Origin: Pomacea canaliculata
Lineage: Eukaryota; Mollusca; Gastropoda; Architaenioglossa; Ampullariidae
Assembly: GCF_003073045.1 (NCBI RefSeq)
Contig: NC_037602.1
Span: 12,031,731 to 12,095,730, forward strand
Reading direction: 5' to 3'
Length of the DNA stretch: 64,000 nt
A model generated the notes under the pieces. It saw nothing but the letters and a program-made list of their open reading frames with translations. It had not been told where the DNA came from and did no database searches. Shown one piece after another: positions 54,408 to 64,000 of this stretch. How positions within the stretch are numbered: the stretch's first letter is position 1; every line of letters begins with the position of its first letter. The position numbers were made by a program, and so were the translations under genes.

Positions 54408-55156
54408 GTATCCTTATATTGTGTTTTAGAATCTTAGACCGCTTTGAATTTTGATCTGTTAATGTCTTTGGCTGCATGTGATTTTATGCAAATGTTTGTT
54501 CGTTTAAGTTGTAGGTTCATTAGCAACAGAATCATGTTGACAATTGTTATTAATCATATTATTGGTAGTTTTAATTGACAAGCTTATATTATTTTGTAGT
54601 AGTAGTAGTTATTGAAGTTTTAGGTGAAAGGATCTTGACTTTTAGCTGGTATGCACATCATAATATTAGAGGCTTGTATAAAAGATTGCAATTGAAGTTT
54701 AAAAAATAAATTAGTTGCAGAAAAGTAGCTCACAGAGTTTGAGAAAATGGATGTCAACAGATTGGAAAAGGTGCGCCAGTATATTTAAAAATATTTCTTT
54801 TGAAATGTACTTCCTTGCACAGAACTAGAGGAATCTGATATTAACCACTGTAGGCATTTTTTTAAAAAGTATCATTTTCCTGTAAGATGTAAGAAGGCCA
54901 AATGATTAAAATGTCAAAATTTTGAAAGAGATGTATTTATCTGCTGTTGGTGGGCTGGTCTGGTAGTAAGGTATGACAGACTTAAAGGATTTGACAAGTA
55001 TCTTTTAATGTACAGATTAAAGACTTGTTTTCGTATGTTTTAAGGTGAAGCTTTTTTTTTTAACCCGTCTCTCACTCCTATAAATATGTGACATTTACAA
55101 TTTCCCAAACTTGCGCAAGAGGTAGTGGTGTTCAGCACTGCATTTCTATTATTAGT

Positions 55157-55279
55157 AGTTTAAGTTTATTCCATGTTGCTCCTTTGAGCAGCATAGGGCT
55201 GCAATAACACCTCGCCAGTGAACCCCGTTTTGGGCAGCCCCCTTCAGTTGTGCCCAGGTGGTTTCTATGTCCTTTGCCT
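55157..55279 (-). repeat. LINE 3'-end fragment, copy 3
   Basis: Shares ATGTTGCTCCTTTGAG, GCATAGGGC, CTCGCCAG, CAGCCCCCTTCAGTTG and GTCCTTTGCC with the other two copies. It has the same strand and the same 3'-end-only content as copy 2. Confidence 0.8.
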
Positions 55280-58200
55280 ATTTCTATTATTAACAGACAG
55301 TATTTATCCACAGATATATATTTGTACATACTGTATTTTATTTTAATTTAATATTCTTTGAAGATGTTTGAATTAACATTTATATACTTCTTGTTGTTTT
55401 CAATTATTTATTGAAAAATAATTAAAATTATAAATATGAAAAAATACCTACTGGATATACTGCAAAATCCCATGATAAAGCAAAAAATGCAATACAGAAT
55501 TAAATATATTTTTTTTTAATTCGATACAGTGAACTGTGTTATAGTGAGGGATTATTACTGTAGTTCAAAGCATGTATACTTTTTGTTCAGCCGGGAGAAA
55601 CGGTGTCCCTTTGCCTAACAGGCTTGAGGGGGCCATTTCTACGTGTTTTCGTTTTTTTTTTTTTTTTTTCCTTGGATTTGTTGTGCTTGTAGTGCCTATT
55701 GTACTGATGAGCACTATTTTCTCATGGCATTGATTTTGACTGTTTGCTTGCCTGTGGCTTTTTATTTATTCACTTGTTAATATCAACTCTCTCATTGTCA
55801 TAATCTTCTCTAGCTAACGCCATCATAGTTTTTTCATTTTCACAAGTCGCCTATGGGATAGATTTTACAACAGTGTTATGTGTTTCAACATTATACTGCA
55901 ATTTCTGCTTTGTGATCATATGGATAATCTCCAGACAATTTTATTTATGTGTTTGATTATTGATCTAGTCTGTTCCAGTCTATTGACTGTAGATCTGTCT
56001 CTTTGACATCTTGGTCTATGAATGTTATCCCAGAGATGAGTGACCTGGCATTTCCATTAACTTTACAGAGCCACAGGAATTTTGTCTGTCTTGTGTTTTT
56101 GTGTTTGTAATGCGCAGAGAGCATGGCTTTGGCTGGGATATGCTATAAAATCTCACTATTAATATTATTAAATGAGTACCATACAATCATTGGGTAGCTA
56201 GTGAAAAAAAAATTATGTTATTTTTTATATATTTTTTTTAGTGTAACAATTCAAATGCTATATTATATATACCTATTCAAATTAGAGGTAATCTTGCTTA
56301 ATTCATTTCTTGAGACCAAAGGTCTGGAAGTGCTCTTGTCCTTAACCAGAATTTTAGGTGGATTGTTCTCCATATGGTACAGCATACTTATCACCACCAC
56401 CAGATACAAGCTGGCGAAGGTAAGAAAATTACTTTTAGAGCTTTTTTTCCCTTTCTACTGATGATCACTAATGTACAGTTCTTTTATCTAAACTAAAAGC
56501 ATTGCTGTTTCATTTAATTATATAATGGGCTTGTTTTAACAACCACTTTAAGTCTTGAGCTGCCATCAGATTATGCTTTTGTGTCTTGGCACTGTTTCTT
56601 GATATGTTGTATAAAGTCACAGGTAGAGATCACACCCTCATTTATCAGTATATCCTATATGCAGATCTTTGCTTTGCATGTCAAAAAGCTTCAAAAGCAT
56701 TTCTATTATTTTCCATATGTGTTGGTAAATATTTAACGGCAATAGTTGTTTTAATCTGATATGTGATGATTTCTGTACATGATTGTAAACTTTGGAGTGC
56801 AGGTTGTACATTTAACAGATACCTTATTTTATGTTAATGAAAGAATGTTTTGTAATTGCATGGATTTACATATTTAGGCCATCTTAGACTTAAGCAATAG
56901 TATTTTGCAGACTTGTACCTATCTTGTTACCATATTTCAGAGGCTGCTTGTGACTTAAACCAGGAGAATGTTCTGGTGGATTTTCCTTTTAATTTGGCCA
57001 TTTTATTTGCCAAATAGAATAAATCTATTTAGGACCTGGGGTACCATATATGTTTTTATTTCAAGTGTTAAGAACTACAGGAAATTGCCTGCTTATTAAT
57101 AAATAATTCTTTACAGCACTTTTCAAATTGGCGTAGTTTATATTTCCCAGTTGTTTCTGAATAAGATTAGAAAACAGAAACTTGGGAACACTCTTAAGGG
57201 TTTGTACCAGTATAATGTTAACAGATTTTATAAATTTCTTAAGTGATAAATGAACTGCTTGTTTAACATATTAAGAATGGAGGTTGTCAAAAAGGATACT
57301 TGGATATTAGACTTAAAGAGGGTTTTGTGTTGAATAATATTTTTTGGAAAAGAATTGAAGTAATACTCTTGTCATAACAACAGGAAACAAAATTTACACC
57401 AGGAAGCTATAGAAAGAAATGAAGTATGATCTTTCTTATTTTTTTAAAAGTATTTTTACAAGAAAAAACAAGTCAAATAGTCAGATTGTAAGTTGGGCTT
57501 AAATGATAGATACTGATATTCTGAATAATCTCCCAGGGGAAAAAAAAAAAAGCAGCAGATTGATTGTGGATCACTTGCTTCATTTTTGTGCAAGGATATG
57601 TACAAATTTTACTGCTAGTATAACCTCAATGCAAGTCATGCCAAAGGAGATTCATTAAGTTTTTCAAAGGCATTTTTCACACCTTATGATTGTTGGCCCA
57701 ACAAATTCTTCAAGAGCAATTGCAGTATTGAAGCATGCAGTGGCTACATTGAAACTCGTTTACTGTCTGTAACATTATCCTGAGTCACACCAATATTCTT
57801 AGTTGAAGTAAATGATGGTTTTGAAACCTGAAATATTTCTTCGACATGATTTAGAACATCTGCATTTATCATCAGAGCCCAGTTTACCATTTGACTTTCT
57901 TTTTCCTTAAAGTTTGTCTCAGTAATGATACTGATACTATTTTTTTGTCCATTAGAACAAATAAATGGTGCCGCAGAGATTTTCTTTTTCAGCAAAGAGT
58001 GTAAGAAGAAATTAGAACACGAAATAAGTACATGATATATAGAAAACAATGTTCTTTTTCTCAAATTTGATTTTGTTGGCTATGCAGCAGTATATAAAAC
58101 TTTGATAGTTAAAAAGATCACAGAGAAATATCTGTACACTTAGATGTTATTTCTAGTGCTACTTTGTATTGAGCTATCTGGTAAGCACATGAGCTGTATA

Positions 58201-58304
58201 AGTGGGTTTTTTAAAAAAAATATTTTTAAGACTACCAAGCTGAAGTTCAAGGTTAGTTTAGTTTCAGATAGTTATGGCCCCTGGCTGATTTTTAAGTGGT
58301 ATAG

Positions 58305-58495
58305 TAAGGTGACCAGACGTTTCTGGGGCGAAAGCGGGACACTTGCCGATGATGGTGTCGTCACCGTCAAAGAACGCCGAAAAAAGTGATTTTTAAAGAC
58401 AACCGGGACATTTGATGGACTTGCCAGAAAGCGGGACATTGGGCGTTCCGCCCGATGAGCAGGCGGGGCACGAGGTCAAAAGTCTGGTCACCTTA
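58305..58495. mobile_element. MITE with TAAGGTGACCAGAC termini
   Basis: The left end is TAAGGTGACCAGACGTTTC and the right end on the minus strand is TAAGGTGACCAGACTTTTG. The exact repeat GGTATAG flanks both sides (58298-58304 and 58496-58502). The 191-bp interior has two GCGGGACA blocks. The 7-bp flank could be an 8-bp hAT duplication with one changed base (T/A), depending on where the terminus is set. Confidence 0.8.
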
Positions 58496-61400
58496 GGTAT
58501 AGAAGCTACTGAACATTAGGTAATGAACACATGCATTATCTGTTTAGTGTTATTCACGTCAAATTACTATTATTGGTCTCTAAACTTTAGGTTATTTTTT
58601 TCTTAACAGTATACAGCCATGGTTATAGGAATTGATATTGAGGGAAACTAGTTTAAATACGGAATGAAATCATGTAGGATAAGAATGTAACATTAAATTA
58701 CTTGAAGTTGTTATAACTTGGGAGATACATAAATAATATACAGTTATGATCTGGCTGCAAAGTTTTGTGATGGGTCCTACCTTTGTGATCTCATCCTACC
58801 TTCTTTGAGAGACAAGGGCTTTTTGAAGCATTATATCACAATCTTATGGTTTTTCCCTCAACATTACTCTTTGGCAAATGCAAAGCTTCAAAGAATTATT
58901 GAAAATTAGACAATTCGGTTATTTATAAATTTTGTGTAAGGTGGTTGAAATATATTCTTTGGCGTCTAGAATGTTGTGTTGTATTTTGAAGGCTTTTCAT
59001 ACGAATTATTGACATGGACATTGTGGCACAAGTATTACATTTCTGTTTCTCCTGGTAGACATTAGTTGTAGGGCTTACCCAGCCTCTGAAAATTTGGCCA
59101 TTATTCATATCTGAAAAAGAATTGTGAATTCTTATATTTCTATCACAGAACCACAAAAGGGGACTCTTTCCCATATTGTTTTCTATGTTATTGTATGCAT
59201 CATATTCTTTCTCTCTTCTGGGTGTAAGTGTGTGTAGGGAAAACTAATTTTTAAAATTGAGATTATTTTTAACTGAGCTTGTGCTTTTTTCTATTTCACT
59301 TTAACTCATCCTCCTCGTGGCCATTGATTACTACTTGTTCAGAAAGTGCTTTGAAATAAATCTGCTGGTGTCATATTTTATCAAAATAATTGTGACAGTA
59401 AAAATTGGAAGTGTGTCAGAATATCACAGTTAAATAGATCTGTAAACAGGATGTTAGCCTCGTAATATTTACTGTTTATTGCATATCAGATTTGATTAAC
59501 ACTATGCAGTCCAAAAAGTTTTGCCTAACCACTAAGAAAATGTGGGTTTTTGACTATAATTGATGATGTCAAGTTAATACTGCTTAAAAAAATTTCATAA
59601 CGGGGAGAGAGTTGGTTCCTGGTTAAATGTAATTGTGCTACAAAACAATCTCTAAAATAATGTTCTTTTACTTAGTATAAATGTTGTCTTGGTGCATGTG
59701 TAAAAAGGCACTTGTGTAACTGGTATTGTGTATTTTTTATAATTAATAAACAATATCTGTGGGTTCAATTTCAGATTTTTTTTTTTTGGCCACCTCGCCA
59801 AAGATAGAAACAAATTTGTCTTGTTAGGTGTTAATGATGCTACGTTATGAAAACAAAGTATGTGTTAAGAGAGAATTTCAGTTGTATTTGTGAATCTTTG
59901 TAAATGTCAAATAGTAAAGCTTAGATGACAAGCATGTGGATGTCAAGTTACAATGTTGAGGGACACATTTTGTTGGGTGACATCTTTTTTGTGATCATTG
60001 AAGCATATCCAGCAGGCATTTGGGATGACCAACAAATGGAAGTTAAAAATAATCTAACTTTAACAAAATAAGTGTAGCTTTTTAGATTATCAAGAAAGGT
60101 CTGTTATAGCTTAGTCTAAACATGTGTTCAAGATTCAGATAAAGACATGAAATTTTGTCACATTCAAACTAAAAAGTTTTTAGTGTGTTCTCATGAAATG
60201 AATTTGGTATAATTTTTTTTAACCTTTCTTATGACCTTTAAATTTAGATTGACTTATAACACAGATTCCACAGAGAGATTTACTTTCACATTTGATAGAA
60301 TTTCATAGCATAAATGTATATATTAGAACACAGGCTTCTGCTTTTTTTTTGTATTTCTCTTTCTACATTTTGACCTTAGCAGGCAGATGAGATTTATAGA
60401 CACTTTGATAGCTGATGTTAGTGTTAGCACATAGAAGTATGTTGTTGAAGGATAATTTATCTGCTGGTCAGTTAAAAACTTGTTTCAAATGCTGATACTG
60501 AGAGGAAACACTTTTCTGCCCCTTAATTTCTGTTGCCTGCTGGAAGTTTTACACAGGGGCAGGAAAATGGCTAGCAACAGAAGAAATATTGATTCTGCTT
60601 GCTGCCAGTGTGGGCTTATTCACCAGTGCTGCTCCTATCTACTTTGGGACTTGAGCGTTGGATTTTAGATTCTTCTTTCCCATCTCATCTGCGTGCTACA
60701 TTGGGTAAAATAAGGAGATGGAGACCGTGGGAAAAATGATTTCATATTTAAGAATTTGAGAGATAGGATGATAATCAGATACCATTGCACTATAAGTGCT
60801 AGCATGACTTGTCAGCCATGAGATATTTACTGGATTTATTGGAAATACTGGTAGCTGTGATGAAAAGATTGGCACCGTTGGATCACTTTGTCCAGACATA
60901 CCATGAAAGTGAAGTGGTGATATCGTATAGTTTAAAAGGCAAAGACTGCCTACATCCAGATTGCAGCCTAGTCCAGCAAAGAAGGCTTGAAGATAATTCC
61001 ATTCAGTGTTATTAGCCCTTAACTATATATAGTCAAGCCAGGTGGCTCTGATGTATCTGCCAGTGTTTTGATGTCTCTCCTCTGTTGTCATGATCTTGAA
61101 TGTGTGTGTACATGTTAAGATGTTGACCATAAGACAAGGTCTTACATATCAGAACCTCAGTAATATCTCTGTCCCCTCTTCTGTTCATTACCCTACCATA
61201 AAAGACAGTAGTATTGGGTTCTTCTTATGCAGATTTACAGTTTTAGGTGGTGATAGTGTTGCTGCTGCTTAGTTGATTACATGAAATAGGATTGTCCCAG
61301 CTATTGATTATAATGAGCACTAGAAGTGACTGGAGGGCTTTTTGCCTCTCCTTTGGTCCCCTTTACTTAACTCAGTTAATGCTGAAATTCTCAGTCTTAG

Positions 61401-64000
61401 TCTAGAGTTCTTTCTGCATTATACTTCATTTGAAGCTTTCATTATGATGGAAAAGCATGTATTATTATGGAACGTTAGTTAAGATCTTTGTGCAGTGTCC
61501 CCAAGTAATGACAGATTATGCATGTGAATGGCTATGCTGACAGCATGAATTTTATGAATGGTTAAAACCATATGTACATGTGGCATAATCATTTGTGCAT
61601 TATAAAATTAAATACTGAAAGTCAGTCATTTGATACAGTGCATTAGTGATTAATACATGATCACATCAGTATAATCACTTCTGTAATTGCATATTGACTA
61701 TATAAGGCATGATGTTGCCCACAAGGTCAAAGCACTTGAATTTAGTGCTAATAAATTCTTGAATTAATGCAGTGAGTTTTAAATAAAAATGTTTTCCTTA
61801 TCAGGATGACATCAGCTTGATGTTAAGTTCCAGAAAACATTTTTAGAAGGCAGTATGTGTTTTGTAACATTTTAATAAGATATTAGCCCTTCACTCTTTT
61901 TTCTGTTATATTCTGCAGATATTGGAAAATTTCTTTGTTTTTTTTTTTTTATTTTTATACTTTGCTCAGATGCATATAATATTTTCTGAAATTTTGATCT
62001 ATGTGGGTTCATAGGACAATACAGCATGCTCTCATTTTTCTACTGTATACATTTTCTTGACATTTACTATAGTGGTTGTGTAGGAGAGAAATAACACAGA
62101 TAAACATTTTTTTTTTGGGGTATCCTCGCCACTGTAACCAACTTTGCATGGCCACAGTCTAGTATTATTTTCTGAGTTACAGTACAGCTGATTTCATTAT
62201 TTAGAGCACATTTTTTGTTACTGGGGGATTTTATGTATTATACTTGAAAGACAGTAACAGTTTAACTTAAGTTAAAAATGTTGATGGTTTAACATCAAAA
62301 TTCTTTTTAACTTTATATAGTTCATTTGCAGAGAATTTAAGAAAATAAACTATAGTACAACTGCATTTTAAGCCCACAAGAATAAACAGATCATGTTTTT
62401 CTATATTTCTTCGTAACTTTTTAATTGAATTGAAAGAACAATGTATATATATATTTCAAGAGGTGGGAGAGATGATGATGAACACCTCAATTCCATATGA
62501 AGCGCAAAAATAATTAACGCATACTGTAAAGGATTTATGACTGCTTTGATCAGAGAAGAATTCTTTTTAATGATGCATAGAGTGTGTGAGTGCATTTGCA
62601 TGGGACTTGGGGAAGGGTAGGAGGGGTATGCTCATCTGTTCATGTGCCCATTCCTAATATACAGATTTTTGACAGTGTCTCATCACTAAAGGAACATGAA
62701 CATTTTATAATGTTCTTTGATATGCATGATAGAACAAAAATGTCACATTTTGAAAATAGTTTTTCATTGTTTCAAAATATTTAGAAGCTAAAGAAACTGT
62801 CAGTGACATACAGGAGTAAAGAACCCTTTCTTAATTAAATCCCTTTAATTTTTTAAAACACAGATCAGTAAAAGCAAACGTAAATAGTGCAGATTTTTCT
62901 GATTTAATATTTTGTTTGGTTTTCAATTTTGTTTGGTGTCTTCTCCCCATGACAGGATGTATCGATATCTTAACGGCGTTTCCTTGTCCCGGTGAGTTGT
63001 TTACCTCCTGGTAACCATGGTGATGGGATGCATGAAAGGGTGCGGGGGCTGTTGCCAATTAATTGTAATATAAACATGTATGCTGCACTCAGCATCTGAT
63101 AAAATCAAAGAAAACAGTTGGTGATGTTAACATGGTCTCACTATTGTTTGAATGTAGTATTACATGGCATGGCTACTAAAATTAATTGAAATGTACTGTG
63201 TAATACTGTATAATTATGTAAAGAATTCAGAATAGACTCAGAAAGAGTGTCTAGGCAAGAATTGAAATGTCCAAAAGCAACTTAGCTCCTCTAGCAAGAT
63301 TGTTTCATTGTCATTGTAGGTGGTAAAATGATACTGGTAAATATCCCAGTTTTAGGGAGGTAGCTGGCTTGATCTCTTGAGAATTTAGACAAAACCAGCA
63401 AATCACTTAATATAAGTGCATGAAGAAAAGCACATATATTTAGCAGTGTACATATTTTCTACCTTAGATTGGCAATTATAGTTCCATTTTAGTATTTTCT
63501 AGTTATGAAACGTTCACATGGTAGTCATGGAGACTGCATTATTGTTCATGTGAGCCACTGACAAATGATTTTACAAGTGGTGCTGGGAGACTTGAGAAAA
63601 AAAAATAAAAAAAATGAAGGATTCATTCCTTAGGGAGTTGTTTATGTTAGTGGCTAAGGTAATTAAAGACTGGTCATTGCAAGCAAGAGGTACAGTATAT
63701 AAAAGTAATTGCTATAGTCCAGGTGACCAAGTGCTGTTCACTAATGATTTCCTTGTGACATTCTGCACTTTGCACACATTATAAGCAGGGTTTTAAATGA
63801 CCACCAACTAGAATGTAAATATCTTTGCACAAAATAATGATTTATAGTAGTATAATATAACCCAACATGAAAACTTAGACGAAGTGAGTTGTAATAAAAT
63901 GTTGTACTAATAGTAGAGTACTGTTAAGATATATTTTAGGGGATCATTGTGAAAAGGTGGCATTATAAGCAGCGAGTAAAAGTATTTGCAGGTTCTATGT

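Larger units (their letters stand above)
54408..64000 (+). other. Long CRTC intron 3, open at the window edge
   Basis: I find no further exon with CRTC homology in this 9.6-kb AT-rich stretch. It contains a LINE fragment (55157-55279), a MITE (58305-58495), and T- or A-rich tracts (55652-55669, 57540-57551, 59775-59789, 61940-61951). Long introns after the N-terminal exons are common in this family, as far as I recall. Confidence 0.6.

Noticed and set aside
62956..62991. 36-bp exon-like segment between AG and GTGAGT in the CRTC intron
   Set aside because: It must be read in phase 0 after exon 3 and then hits TAA; no CRTC homology.

Overview
The window looks like animal nuclear DNA, most likely from a mollusc (probably a gastropod). 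Three intron-rich bilaterian genes can be reconstructed exon by exon with GT/AG junctions and consistent phases. The DNA between them is AT-rich and full of degraded metazoan transposons, tRNA-related SINE pieces and microsatellites. No bacterial operon, CRISPR array or rRNA is visible. The lineage call is inferred from general character, not from a marker gene.

Layout. (1) 1-13.9 kb is gene-poor. It holds a 3.2-kb hAT transposon with a perfect 8-bp target duplication (4395-7588), a decayed PIF1-type helicase (about 11652-12375) and a small hairpin element (13209-13350). (2) A promoter-like segment with a TATA box and a possible 5' untranslated exon lies at about 13970-14100. It may belong to a single-exon-coding gene at 19971-20621 for a secreted, cysteine-rich prohormone-like protein. 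That protein carries three CXCC...CCXXC modules, and the last is released by a Lys-Arg site. (3) 21914-25272 (minus strand) is a complete RGP1, 8 coding exons and 386 residues, the partner of RIC1 in the RAB6 exchange factor. (4) Head to head with it, 26299-42300 (plus strand) is GBA2, the non-lysosomal glucosylceramidase of family GH116, with 17 coding exons and about 872 residues. It has one apparent single-base deletion in exon 12. Its introns hold a LINE fragment, at least four small DNA transposons (one nested in another) and a piggyBac-like element. (5) 42.3-53.7 kb is gene-poor, with a 563-bp inverted-repeat element at 46013-46575. (6) 53718-54407 holds the first three coding exons of a CRTC/TORC gene (CREB-regulated transcription coactivator). 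It runs off the right edge after an intron of at least 9.6 kb.

How the genes relate. RGP1 and GBA2 start about 1.03 kb apart on opposite strands, so they probably share a bidirectional promoter. From memory, the human RGP1 and GBA2 genes are also adjacent and divergent on chromosome 9p13, so this may be an ancient linkage. The peptide gene and RGP1 converge tail to tail. The CRTC gene and the peptide gene have no evident functional link to the pair.

The most interesting object is the three-module cysteine-rich precursor. Its first and last modules have identical cysteine spacing, and its dibasic cleavage site suggests a secreted neuropeptide or hormone family that is little described.
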